Source: Ariolimax columbianus
Lineage: Eukaryota > Mollusca > Gastropoda > Stylommatophora > Arionidae
NCBI GenBank assembly: GCA_036924085.1
Contig: JAVGWX010000012.1
Span: forward strand, 5,720,043-5,784,042
Reading direction: 5' to 3'
Length of the DNA stretch: 64,000 bases
Shown here: positions 22,413 through 33,736 of the stretch, piece after piece
Position numbering within the stretch: position 1 is the stretch's first letter
How the letters are laid out: each line of letters opens with the position of its first letter
The notes under the pieces: model-generated
Database searches by the model: none
The model's input: only the letters and a program-made list of their open reading frames with translations
What the model was told of the DNA's origin: nothing
Made by a program: the position numbers and the translations under genes

Positions 22413-23470
22413 GAGTACCGCTTTTTCTATTACTTTCTCTGTTTCTTTTTTAATTGTTTGGTAAGATTTTTGGTTGTCTTCTGTTTTGTATTTCCTGTAT
22501 TTCTTTAGAGCTTTTTGTCTTTTTTTTATTTGGTTAGTGCATTCCTCATTCCACCAGGGTACAGGTGTTTTGTTGTTTTTACGGTTACCGTAATGGTTTT
22601 CTTTTCCTGTGGATTGTATTAAGTTAGCTGGCATGTTTTTGTTGGGAATGTGCTTTATAGCTATCTGCAGGATGTTGGTTGTTAGGTTATGGTTGAATAC
22701 GTCTACGTTATCTGAGATTAAGTCTTCTCTTTTGAGTCTGAGCAGATCTTCTTGGAATCCGTTCCAGTCTGCCTTATGGTAGTTGAAATAGGGTCTGATT
22801 GATCCAGTGTTTCGTATGTATTTTTCTTTTAAATAAATTGCTATGGGCAGGTGGTCTGATCCTGCATTATCCAGAACTTCCCATTTAATGGTTGCTAAGT
22901 TTGGCGTCATTATTGTGACGTCTATAGCCTATCTGATCCATTTGGATTGTTATTTATTCTGGTCATTGACCCATCGTTTATTATTATTAGATTGTTTTCT
23001 TCGCAGAAGGTCATTATTTGTTTCCCTGCCGTGTCTATCGCGCTTCCTCCCCATGCTGGATGATGTGCGTTGAAATCCCCTACTATGATTGTTCTATTGT
23101 TTATTTGTGCTTTGATTGTTTCCATGTCATTTGTGGTGAATTTTCCTCTTGGGTTGTATATGTTTATTATAGTGATGCTCGCTGGACTACTGTCTATTTT
23201 AATGGATAGGCCTTCTAGGTTTTCGGTATTAAATGGATCCCAGTCCATTATTTTGTATTCTTCATTTACTATAAAGGCTACTCCTCCTTTCGCTCCTGTC
23301 TCTCTATCGTTCCTAACTATATTGTATTTTGGAATATTGAGTCTTTTGGTTGGGTTGAGCATGGTTTCTTGAATCGCATATATTATTGTTTCTTTTCCCA
23401 GATTGGCCAGTCCTAGGTATGGCTTAAAGTTTTCGTGTAGGCCTCTGCAGTTCCATTGTATTATTTTCAT
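22407..23470 (-). mobile_element. LINE 5' half: almost complete APE endonuclease, 3'-truncated
   Basis: The endonuclease starts at MKIIQWNCRGLHENF (23470). It shows AIQETML, GAKGGVAF, IINIYNPRG and IIVGDFNAHHPAWGG, then, after one frameshift near 22915, AGSDHLPIAIYL. So the metal-site residues N, E, D/N and D/H are all present. A linker with PVPWWNEEC follows and stops at 22407. RT is absent. Loss of the 3' side is unusual, since LINE copies are normally truncated at the 5' end. This suggests a later rearrangement. The 0.5 kb upstream (to about 24000) may be its 5' UTR. Confidence 0.88.
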
Positions 23471-24050
23471 TTTGTGTTATTTTCACTTTGCTTGTGCTAC
23501 GTGGAATTGTTAGTCTTTCTTGAGGTTCAGTGGTTCAATCCGGTCCAATTCTATAAAAGTATTGTTCTGATTTGGGAGATTTCTTTTAATTTTTTTAAAA
23601 TTTTTTATTTTCTATCTATTAGATTATACTTGCAAGGTTCTGACCTTAGCTGTTTTCCACTCTTTTCCAACAAAGTTTTGATTCATCAATATTTATAAAA
23701 TAGCATAAATCATATTACCTTGATTCTGCATTGGCGATGTTTTACAACCCGATACTTTACCCTGTTGCTTGTGCTTCCTGTTTTACAGCATTTCCGAATA
23801 TCCTCTTCACGTCTTTGTCTCGCGCGCCTGGCTCTGAGTAGATGGATAGACCTGGGGGTCCTACTTTTGTTTGATGTTGACCGCTCTGCTACGGCCCGTC
23901 AAGCTTTTTATAACCCCTGACTATTTTCTTCTGGTGGGCGCTACTTTCAAAATGGCGTCGCTTTTACTCCGCCACGGTACTTGCCGACGTGAGTGATCCG
24001 ATCAGATGGAAGGCCCATCTCTACATTAATATAAGTATACAACTACGCTT
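23471..24050. other. Possible LINE 5' UTR; otherwise featureless
   Basis: T-rich on +. No ORF1-like frame recognised. A GC-richer end (23930-24010) might be the element's 5' start; this is a guess. Confidence 0.3.
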
Positions 24051-24234
24051 GCGAGTTACCCTAGACAACAAAATGCGTCAGTAGGGAGGCAAGATTTGTC
24101 TGCCCAGACTAAATCTGTTACAATATCTTCTTTGTAGTCCTGCTTGAATATGCCCTTCGCGGTGCTACTAGTGATGTCTTCATTCGAACTAGATCCGATT
24201 GGCCACTTATCAAAGCAGTTCACTTGAGAGCCAG

Positions 24235-24800
24235 GAAAAAACATGGAACTTCTTCTCGGAGATCTTCACTTCTCAGGTGACGCTCCTCTTGTGGCACACA
24301 GTGAGTCTACACAGTCCCTATCTAATCTGGCCAAAGCTTGTGATCTGTTCTCTCTGACTAAAAGTGGTTGGAAGACTGTACTTTTATGTCAAAAAACTGT
24401 CACCACAACAAATATCCCTTTAAAAGACTAGCTAATTGCGCAAACACAACAGTTCTGTTAATTGGGGTCAAGTGTCACATTCACACTCTCGCGTGTCAAA
24501 GAAATCGATACACGGGTAAGAAATGCAGCTAATACATTTGACAGATTATCCAAAAAGGAGTGTGTGAAAATAATAAATTAAGGATGCACACAACGACTTT
24601 GATATTTTGGGGCTTGCGTGCTAAGCAGCTTACTGTATGGCTACAAAGAATGGGGAAGGCGCATGTAGGTAGACCAATGTTAAGATGCAAAGATGTATGC
24701 AAAACCTCAATGAATCTCCGTAGAGTTTCAGAAGTGGGAGAATTAGATCTGAAGATAGTTGCATGGAAAACAGCATTATATGTAGATGTCCACGTCTAGT
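24235..24800 (+). mobile_element. LINE RT-to-C-terminus fragment with internal deletion
   Basis: Reads APLVAHSESTQSLSNL and ACDLFSLTKSGWKTVLLCQ (24270-24400), then RVRNAANTFDRLSK around 24510, ENNKLRMHT (24570), and the C-terminal GRPMLRCKDVCKTSMNL (24675). The part between ENNKL and GRP, which normally holds the C-E-T-W and W-x-G-H-V motifs, is mostly deleted. Its end passes straight into the 20-bp array. Confidence 0.8.
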
Positions 24801-25925
24801 GGCACGTCTAGTGGCAATTCCTACTGTCTAGTGGCCCGTCTAGTGGCACTTCCTATTGTCTAGTGGCACTTCCTATTGTCTAGTGGCACTTCCTATTGTC
24901 TAGTGGCACTTCCTATTGTCTAGTGGCACTTCCTATTGTCTAGTGGCACTTCCTATTGTCTAGTGGCACGTCTAGTGGCACTTCCTATTGTCTAGTGGCA
25001 CTTCCTATTGTCTAGTGGCACGTCTAGTGGCACTTCCTATTGTCTAGTGGCACTTCCTATTGTCTAGTGGCACGTCTAGTGGCACTTCCTATTGTCTAGT
25101 GGCACTTCCTATTGTCTAGTGGCACTTCCTATTGTCTAGTGGCACTTCCTATTGTCTAGTGGCACGTCTAGTGGCACTTCCTATTGTCTAGTGGCACTTC
25201 CTATTGTCTAGTGGCACGTCTAGTGGCACTTCCTATTGTCTAGTGGCACTTCCTATTGTCTAGTGGCACGTCTAGTGGCACTTCCTATTGTCTAGTGGCA
25301 CTTCCTATTGTCTAGTGACACTTCCTATTGTCTAGTGGCACTTCCTATTGTCTAGTGGCACGTCTAGTGGCACTTCCTATTGTCTAGTGGCACTTCCTAT
25401 TGTCTAGTGGCACGTCTAGTGGCCCTTCCTATTGTCTAGTGGCACTTCCTAATGTCTAGTGACACTTCCTATTGTCTAGTGGCACTTCCTATTGTCTAGT
25501 GGCACGTCTAGTGGCACTTCCTATTGTCTAGTGACACTTCCTATTGTCTAGTGGCACTTCCTATTGTCTAGTGGCACTTCCTATTGTCTAGTGGAACTTC
25601 CTATTGTCTAGTGGCACTTCTTATTGTCTAGTGGCACTTCCTATTGTCTAGTGGCACGTCTAGTGGCACTTCCTATTGTCTAGTGGCACGTCTAGTGGCA
25701 CTTCCTATTGTATTGTGGCACGTCTAGTGGCACGTCTAGTGGTACTTCCTATTGTATTGTGGCACGTCTAGTGGCACGTCTAGTGGCACCTCCTATTGTC
25801 TAGTGGCACTTCTAGAGGCACGTCCAGTGGTACTTCCTATGGTCTAGTGGCACGTCTAGTGGCACTTCCTATTGTATTGTGGCACGTCTAGTGGCACTTT
25901 CTATTGTATAGTGGCACTTCGTATC
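24792..25925. repeat. 20-bp minisatellite, left block
   Basis: About 55 units, core TAGTGGCACTTCCTATTGTC, with frequent 11-bp partial units (TAGTGGCACGTC). It ends where the LINE at 25926 starts. Confidence 0.95.
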
Positions 25926-27970
25926 ACCTTATGGCTCAGAGTATTCCTCATGATCATGTACTCGAGCTAACACGCCACCATGGAACTGCCGAACCATTAT
26001 AATAAAGGCATTGGGACATGCAAATTTGGCCATGATCTTCCATAAGCGGCTACAACTTACAGTATCGATAGCCTTTGTTAGATCCATAAATTTGGCTAAA
26101 AGGTTGGCATTTTGCTCTTGTTACTTTTCTTGTATTTGTCTAGCTGCAAAGATCATGTCAGTGGTGCTACGCCCTTTTCTAAATCCACATTGACTCCCTG
26201 GAGGTAGCCCTTGTTCTAGGTTTCGAAAGTCTGTCTAGTAGAATCCTGGCAAGTATCTATCCTGAGACGCAAAGCAGAGATGTCCCTCTATGGTTGTCAC
26301 AGACTTGCCGATTTCCTCTTCTCTTTTAGAAACGAATAATGGTTGCATCTCTTAAGTTCTGTGTAATACGCTGCTGATTCCACATTTCACAGAAGAGTCT
26401 GGTCAGCTTCTCAGTCAGCCTGGGTCACGCATCTTTGTAGATCTCGGCAGGGATTGAGTCGGATCCCGGAGCCTTTCTGCGGAGGTTAATAGCTTTCTGT
26501 TTCATGGACAATAGGACAGTGGTCTAGGGTCTCATTAGTTTATATTTGTCGCAGCCGATTTATGACCTCATCAGTGTCTGTTGAGAACGCCACTGAAATG
26601 CTCTGCCCAGCGTTCCAGTATTTTTGTTCTCTTTGTTACTAGGATGATGTCATCTGCATTTAGCAAAGGTGACGTGCCAGATGCACTTGGGCAGTATACC
26701 TGTCGGTATACGCAACAGTTTCTGAGATCATGTCTATCTGCAAACGCCTGTATCAGATCAGCTGTCTTGCGTAGCCTTGAATCTTGCATGTCACGAGCTT
26801 TCGTTGCACAGTTTGGCGAATCCTGGAAAACGCCTCCTTCTTTGCACAGGGTTTTGGATCATCCCTAAATGCACAATGGAGTCTATGCTTCTTCTCTAGC
26901 AGATGCTGTATATCTTTGCAGTTTCCATCGAACCAGCTGTGGTCATTTGCGGGATACAGTGCCAGGTGTGTTAGCGGAGGTGGAATATAACATTTGCCTA
27001 ACTATGGTCCAGCATGCTTCTATATCAACTGTAGTGTTAACGTTGATGGTTTCCAATTGGCTGGCTAGTTTGTCTGCAAGAACTTCCCTGGTGCTGTTGT
27101 TGTCCAACTTAATGATGTTAAGTCGTTTGGGGACTTTAACTTCTTGTGGGCGTCTTGGAGCTTGGATACTAATGTTAAGTCGCTTGAGGACTATAACTTC
27201 TTGTGGGCGTCTTGGAGCTTGGATACTAATGTTAAGTCGCTTGAGGACTATAACTTATTGTGGGCGTCTTGGAGCTTGGATACTAATGTTAAGTCGCTTG
27301 AGGACTATAACTTCTTGTGGGCGTCTTGGAGCTTGGATACTAATGTTAAGTCTCTTGAGGACTATAACTTCTTGTGGGCGTCTTGGAGCTTGGATACTAA
27401 TGTTAAGTCGCTTGAGGACTATAACTTCTTGTGGGCGTCTTGGAGCCTTGATACTAATGTAAAGTCGCTTGAGGAACTATAACTTCTTGTGGGTGTCTTG
27501 GAGCTTGGATACTAATGTTAAGCTTGGAGATCAGTAATCTGTAATCTGTCCAGCAGTCTGTACCCCACATGGCCTTTGTGACCCGGCCATCATGTTTGTC
27601 TCTTCTCTGGACAATAACAAAATCAATCACATGCCAATGTTTTGACCGGGAATGCATCCATGTTGTTCTATTGCGCTTCGACAGGCGTAAAAAGGTATTG
27701 GTAATCATATTTTCATTGACGCAAATGTCCTAAAAAGCGGTAACTGTTTGTGTTGCAGTTGACTATTCCCTATTTTCCTACGATTCCTTCCCATGAAGCA
27801 TGGCCTGGACCAACTCTTGCATTGAAAAGGACATTGAGCTTCTTGGACTTCAGCATAGCAGCAGTTACTGCCTCAAGCTGGACAATCGGCGTGTTGGACT
27901 TTGGCACAGCAGCAGTTACTGCCTCAAACCCTTCATAGAATTTGTCCTTGGTGTTATCAGGATTCGTCAT
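25926..27970 (-). pseudogene. Inverted segment: LINE endonuclease and RT N-terminal part
   Basis: Minus-strand coding order from 27970 down to 25926: endonuclease, linker, RT fingers. A 51-bp in-frame duplication (EAVTAA-PKS, about 27830-27930) and a 57-bp array (27119-27530) lie in it. The endonuclease GDFN motif is lost (LIVQL/LNVLFNARVG). Stops are frequent in the RT part. Confidence 0.82.
27119..27530. repeat. 57-bp minisatellite seeded in a LINE
   Basis: About seven 57-bp units, core AAGTCGCTTGAGGACTATAA and CTTCTTGTGGGCGTCTTGGA. Minus-strand translation is a 19-residue repeat containing KRLNISIQAPRRPQEVIV, identical in type to the adjacent LINE segment KLNISIQAPRHPQ. Confidence 0.95.
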
Positions 27971-29430
27971 GGTAGACGCACAATGTTACAAATGGAGTAA
28001 AGCAAGGATGCAACCTGGCCGATACCTTTTTCTGCATGATGTTTGCTGCCATGTTGGATGCATTCAATGGTAGTGATGCTGGAGTCAAAGTCCGATATTG
28101 CCTGGATGGTGAGTTATTCAATCTGAGGAGACAACGGGAAAAAACAAGAGTACACATTGAGACCATACGTGAACTTCTCTTTGCTGATGATCGCGCTCTC
28201 AATGCCCACTCAGCGACTGAGATGCAATGTACTGTTGACATGTTTGCAGCGGCATGCGTTGACGTTGGTCACACAATCTCTACCAGCAAGATTGAAGTGC
28301 TGCACCAAACAGCCCCAAGAAATGTGCACAGTGAGCCATCTATCACCATCATAGGCCAGAAGTACAAGTCGGTGGAACGCTTTGCATACCTTGGCAGCAC
28401 AGTCTCCAGAGCAGTCTATATTGATGAGGAAGTAATATCGAAAATAACCAAAGCATGTTTAGCATTTGGAAAACTATGATCCTCAGTTTGGGACTGGAGA
28501 GGAATAAGCTTGTATCCAAATTGAAAGTGTTTGCGGCAGTCTTTCTACCAACTCTTCGGTACGCCTGTGACAGCTGGACTGTGTACAGTCGTCCTACCAA
28601 CTCTTCGGTACACCTGTGAAACATGGACTGTACAGTCGTCCTACCAGCTCTTCGGTACACCTGTGAAACATGGACTGTACAGTCGTCCTACCAACTCTTC
28701 GGTACACCTGTGAAACATGGACTGTACAGTCGTCCTACCAACTCTTCGGTACACCTGTGAAACATGGACTGTACAGTCGTCCTACCAACTCTTCGGTACA
28801 CCTGTGAAACATGGACTGTACAGTCGTCCTACCAACTCTTCGGTACACCTGTGAAACATGGACTGTGTACAGTCGACATGCAAAGAAGCTTGACCATTTT
28901 CATCTGGGCTGCCTAAGGAAACTTCTGAACATAACATTGCAAGATAAGATTACAGATGTAGAAGCTCTTTCGCGGGCTGGCATGACAAGCATCCACACAA
29001 CTCTGTGGAAATCGCAGCTTAGATCTACTGGCCATGTTGTCCGCATGTCAAATGAGCGGTTTCCAAGGACAATATTCTATGGAGAACTTGAGTCAGGCAA
29101 GCGAGCTCGCAGTGGCCAAATATAACGTTACAAAGACAATCTGAAATCCTCACTGAAGAACATTCACACTGATTTTTGGGAGAACATTGCTGCTGATAGC
29201 TCTCCTGGTGAAGTTAAATCTCTTCTGGCACGGCGCATATGGAGCAGACAAGAATCACGAAAGCTGCACGGTGACACGAACGAGAAACGAGTGACACGAA
29301 AGAAAAGAAAAGAGTTTCCTCCGCCTGACGATCAGACAGTGCTTCTCTGCCCTCAGTGTAACAGACGCTTTCGGACTCGGATTAGTTTTATGGGCCATAT
29401 ACGAACCAACTCTAGGATTGACAGATGACA
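27971..29430 (+). pseudogene. Sense segment: LINE RT palm to C-terminal finger
   Basis: Begins at VTNGVKQGC. 28036-28479 is open and includes the catalytic FADD. It is interrupted at 28544-28875 by a 47-bp array made from its own FLPTLRYACDSWTVYS segment. It then resumes HAKKLDHFHLGCLRKLL, HVVRMSNERFPRTIFYGEL (28850-29125) and, after a frameshift, KDNLKSSLKNIHTDFW and LLCPQCNRRFRTRISFMGHI. The last is a C2H2-like finger lacking its final ligand. Confidence 0.85.
28544..28875. repeat. 47-bp minisatellite seeded in LINE RT
   Basis: Seven 47-bp units, core CTACCAACTCTTCGGTACAC and CTGTGAAACATGGACTGTAC. In one frame each reads LPTLRYTCETWTV, the RT C-terminal signature. The first unit retains the ancestral ACDSW residues. 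Confidence 0.95.
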
Positions 29431-29472
29431 ATATGGTCCTTTTCGCAAACGATGGAGAACAACAACAACATA

Positions 29473-30356
29473 GTGGCACTTTCTCATATCTAGTTGCACT
29501 TTCTTATATCTAGTGGCACTTTCTTATGTCCAGTGGCACTTTCTTATGTCCAGTGGCACTTTCTTATGTCTAGTGGCACTTTCTCATATCCAGTGGCACT
29601 TTCTCATATCTAGTGGCATTTTCTCATATCTAGTGGCACTTTCTCATATCTAGTGGCACTTTCTTATGTCTAGTGGCACTTTCTCATGTCTAGTGGCACT
29701 TTCTCATATCTAGTGGCACTTTCTCATATCTAGTGGCACTTTCTCATATCCAGTGGCACTTTCTTATGTCTAGTGGCACTTTCTCATATCCAGTGGCACT
29801 TTCTCATATCTAGTGGCACTTTCTTATGTCTAGTGGCACTTTCTTATGTCTAGTGGCACTTTCTCATATCTAGTGGCACTTTCTCATATCTAGTGGCACT
29901 TTCTCATATCTAGTGGCACTTTCTTATGTCTAGTGGCACTTTCTCATATCTAGTGGCACTTTCTCATATCTAGTGGCACTTTCTTATGTCTAGTGGCACT
30001 TTCTCATGTCTAGTGGCACTTTCTCATATCTAGTGGCACTTTCTCATATCTAGTGGCACTTTCTCATATCTAGTGGCACTTTCTTATGTCCAGTGGCACT
30101 TTCTCATATCTAGTGGCACTTTTTCATATCTAGTGGCACTTTCTCATATCTAGTGGCACTTTCTTATGTCCAGTGGCACTTTCTCATATCTAGTGGCACT
30201 TTCTTATGTCCAGTGGCACTTTCTTATGTCTAGTGGCACTTTCTCATATCCAGTGGCACTTTCTCATATCTAGTGGCACTTTCTCATATCTAGTGGCACT
30301 TTCTCATATCTAGTGGCACTTTCTTATGTCTAGTGGCACTTTCTTATGTCTAGTGA
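29473..30356. repeat. 20-bp minisatellite, right block
   Basis: About 44 units in strict 20-bp register, core TAGTGGCACTTTCTCATATC with a TTCTTATGTC subtype. It shares TAGTGGCACTT with the left block (24792-25925) but differs in the other half of the unit, and lacks the 11-bp partial units. Confidence 0.96.
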
Positions 30357-30429
30357 CACGCCCCCTAAAGTCAATAGGCCATTCCAGTCTAGGTTTACAA
30401 AAGCAGGAGGCCCCGTAGTGCTACACAAG

Positions 30430-30730
30430 CTAAGAAATCTCCTTCGTCGAATTTGGGACCAAAGTCCAAAACCGACAAACTGAAAGACAATACCATTACC
30501 AACATGTACAAGTGCAAGAGCAATCAGAAATCAAGCGATATATTCACAGGAATCTATCATAGCTAGAAGAATTCCAACTCGAGTTTTGCGTAAACGCTTA
30601 ATAGTTCGTGAGAATCAGTGTGGTTTATGGAGTTCAAATGGGACCTTGATTGCAGAATACAAGACTCATATGCCTCAAAGTCTCACGTGGCAAAGTCTAC
30701 CTCACCTACACGTTAGTGGAGCCAATTATG
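30430..30730 (+). mobile_element. LINE RT finger fragment
   Basis: Frame one gives LKDNTITNMYKCKSNQKSSD, with IFTGIYHS after it (standard K-D-A-x-I-x-x-L-Y-K-x-K-G and Y-R-G-I-S motifs). A shifted frame gives IPTRVLRKRLIVRENQCGLW, the next RT motif (E-x-Q-C-G-F). Both are degraded. Confidence 0.65.
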
Positions 30731-31850
30731 CACAGTAATCTTGCGTACGATTGAATTTCATCCAAGCGGGAGAAAAACGAGACAGCGCACAAAAGATCGT
30801 TTCTATAGGTTATTCCGAAAAAAGCTGGCCTGATTTTCCAAATGTAGCTTTTCATTGTCTGAAAGTCAGGTCAAGAAAAAGTTGCTGGTCAGAATTACTG
30901 TCGTTTATTATCGTCATTTATTATTCTTAATTTAGTACGTTTGTTTTAAATATTGGACACGTGTCCATGGTATATTAAACTTGAGCAATTGGGGAGAGAG
31001 AGACATTGTTTAGATAAATGAAGGTAGGGACGTTTTTAAGGATTAGAGGTAATCCAGAAATGGCGTATTAGTGTCCCAAACACCAAAACACTGGTGAAAA
31101 CGTCGACCGTTGTCAGAAAGATGTGCCAACCGTATGACAGAAGCACAGGTGCAGTCAGGACAACAGGAATCAAACCCCATCGCGCGAATTCTGTATCTTT
31201 ATTACACAACTGAAACTGGAGAGATTTAAGTTGTCAGAACGTCTGATGAAAGACACACTACAGGATATAAGAACCACTAGACTCAACATCTTAATTAGAT
31301 ATTAGTTGATCCACTCTTCTCGTGACCTTTAGTTTGCCTAAGGCTCTGGCACTTTATTAATCTTGAAGTTCTGCAGACCTGACATTACCTCTATAAGGAA
31401 TACAGCGTGCTAGCTTTGGCTTATTGAGTTGCTAATAATTTCTCCAGCAATAATGAATGTCTGTACTTCAGCCGACTAGCTGAAACTTAGTTTTCCAGTG
31501 AATGTGCTGGTAGTTCCGTTTTCTATATCTGAGTAGACAACTTACTTTTCGGTGCCTCCATTCGTCACTACTCTTATTGCTGATTCATCAGTACATGCAT
31601 GATCCATGATTCTTTGAAGTATAGCTCTTCGATAATGTTTCAACAGTTTGCGGTTTTCTTCTGTCTAGCATTTCGCTATCCCGTGGAAGAGGTTATGAAT
31701 GTTTCCTGTGCAAAGGGTATTGGATTCATCTTCTTAGTGGTGTCTGGTAATTCATCCTTACATGCTCTGATCAATTTTTTGAACCGATGTACAAGTCTAC
31801 ATCGCTTCAGTCTTCCACTGTCTAGAGCTCATACTCTGGTCTTCATTGGG
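30731..31850. other. No recognisable gene
   Basis: Unique-looking AT-rich sequence. One 102-codon frame at 31599-31907 has no recognisable domain and I do not call it a gene. Confidence 0.4.
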
Positions 31851-31856
31851 TGTTGT

Positions 31857-32045
31857 GTCGTGTTATTGTACTTTCTGCTTGTAACAAAGTCTTGTAGTCC
31901 CGTTTAGAGAATAAAGGTGTCGTGTTATTGTACTTTCTGTTTGTAACAAAGTCTTGTAGTCCCGTTTATAGGATAAAGGTGTCGTGTTATTGTATTTTCT
32001 GCTTGTAACAAAGTCTTGTAGTCTCGTTTATAGGATAAAGGTGTC
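31857..32045. repeat. 62-bp tandem repeat, three units
   Basis: Three 62-bp units, core GTGTTATTGTACTTTCTGCT and GTAACAAAGTCTTGTAGT. The right end runs into the LINE fragment at 32046, whose minus-strand frame continues into the unit. Confidence 0.9.
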
Positions 32046-32240
32046 GTGTCTTATCATTTTTAATTTCGTTTATTGGAATGGTCTTCAAGACGCCTGTTAT
32101 CACCCGAAGCGCTTGGTTTTGTATTGTATATAGGAATTTGTAGGTGTTATTTGGCTGGCGTAGACTATGCCGCTGATCCATATTCAACTTTTGGTCTTAT
32201 AACCCCAGTATATACTTTTTGAACCTTTGTTTCATTCGTT
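32046..32240 (-). mobile_element. LINE thumb fragment
   Basis: Minus strand: IQNQALRVITGVLKTIPINE, the thumb motif L-Q-N-x-A-L-R-x-I-T-G found in RNase H-bearing LINEs (compare LQNQAMRVITG at 45940). Confidence 0.75.
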
Positions 32241-32486
32241 GCCCAATTTGATTCAACTATCTGGCTCAGCATTACATTGTTTTTTTTCCTTGTGACAGTG
32301 TAAGGTATGTGACAATGTCATTTTTGTGACAGAGGTGGAATTCGCGGATACAGTAAGATGTTAGATTCAGAGATCTCGACAAGCTTTCAATCATAAACCT
32401 GAAACGACTTCCGGCTGGCCGCTGTGGACTAACGGTGACTTAGAAATAAGGAAGCTCATTTTAACTGGACATTTAGCAAGCAGATG

Positions 32487-32830
32487 ATATACATTACATG
32501 CTAGAGTTGAGTCAGAGGTTAGGTACATTGTTCATACATACATTACATGCTAGAGTTGAGTCAAAGGTTAGGTACATTGTTCATACATACATTACATGCT
32601 AGAGTTGAGTCAAAGGTTAGGTACATTGTTCATACATAAATTACATGCTAGAGTTGAGCCAAAGGTTAGGTACATTGTTCATACATACATTACATGCTAG
32701 AGTTGAGTCAGAGGTTAGGTACATTGTTCATACATACATTACATGCTAGAGTTGAGTCAAAGGTTAGGTACATTGTTCATACATACATTACATGCTAGAG
32801 TTGAGTCAAAGGTTAGGCACATTGTTCATT
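32487..32830. repeat. 49-bp minisatellite
   Basis: Seven 49-bp units, core GCTAGAGTTGAGTCAAAGGT and TAGGTACATTGTTCATACAT. Only a handful of substitutions among units. Confidence 0.95.
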
Positions 32831-33526
32831 TTGAACAAAGCCGACTTGTATTTTCATTTTCTGCAAATCGGTTAATGGGAAAGTTAGAAAGATATAATTT
32901 ACTTTCGCTGTTATCGTGAGGTTATTGTCTACTTTCAGGAGGTTGGACTAACACGCGACCATCACATGTTACATCCGGAAATTGTTCCTTACACTTCTAG
33001 TTAGATTAGTTATTAGTTTAATAGGGGTTTAGATCCACCCATGCTGTAGTGCCACCTGAAGAATGGTACGGGTTGAGCTGCACGCGATTTGACAGCAAGA
33101 CATTCAATGTAAAGTTGGTAGGGGCTCCAGAAATGAGAAACTGAATATATTGACAGGCAGTATAAGCCAAACGGGGACATGAGATACAAGCTGTTCAATG
33201 GTGTTGTGACAGAAGTACTATATGACTGGCGTCATGATGGGCAGGAGTAGCTTAGGGAAGAACATGAAAGGCCGATAAAGGCTGACGCACAAGTCATTCT
33301 AGACTTATCCAACTGTGAGTTTGATATTGCTTTATGAAAGACACAATGGACTGATCCAAGCTACGAGAGAGTTCGGGCGTAAGGTTTATTTGTGGATTAT
33401 ATAAGCATTGTTTTTAATGGTCTCTTGGAAATGACAGTGAACTGACCCTTTAGAGTAGGAGAGTTTTGGTAGAAAGGTAACTAGATTTTACAGGTATGGT
33501 TCATGGCTGCTGAAAATGACAGTAAG
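32831..33526. other. No recognisable gene
   Basis: Nothing beyond short random open frames. Confidence 0.4.
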
Positions 33527-33736
33527 GTGTAACACGGACTCCAGGGATGTCATCACAACCACGAGTCATTACGGCGTAAAAAAGACTCCAGGGATGTCAT
33601 CACAACCACGAGTCAGTAAGATGTAACACGGACTCCAGGGATGTCATCACAACCACGAGCCAGTAAGGTGTAAGAAAGACACCAGGGATGTCATTACAAC
33701 CACGAGTCAGTAGGATGTAAAAAAGACTCCAGGTGT
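33527..33736. repeat. 47-bp minisatellite
   Basis: Four to five units of 47 bp, core GACTCCAGGGATGTCATCAC and AACCACGAGTCAGTAAG. Its last partial unit touches the LTR-like element start at 33737. Confidence 0.92.

Larger units (their letters stand above)
25926..29470 (+). mobile_element. LINE with inverted 5' segment (twin-priming structure), inside a minisatellite
   Basis: The left part (25926-27970) is in minus orientation: DKFYEGF and NARVGPGHASW (endonuclease), RSKHWHVIDFVIV, KHW to WTDYRLLISKL, RWAEHFSGVLNR, then RT with MAKFACPNAF and FHGGVLARVHDH ending EYSEP. The right part (27971-29430) is in plus orientation and starts VTNGVKQGCNLADTFF, the residues that follow EYSEPFP in this family. 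It goes on with LLFADDRALNA, FAYLGSTVSR, C-terminal HFHLGCLRKLLNITLQD, and a finger-like CPQCNRRFRTR before a stop at 29428. A short (AAC)n tail ends it. The break is almost seamless, as expected from twin priming. Both flanks are the same 20-bp satellite family. Confidence 0.85.

Noticed and set aside
26869..27482. Plus-strand 197-codon ORF and its overlap
   Set aside because: Antisense of the LINE and its 57-bp array; the minus strand carries the recognisable LINE residues.
31599..31907. 102-codon hydrophobic ORF
   Set aside because: Partly built from the 62-bp repeat; no signal-peptide-plus-domain logic and no homologue recognised.
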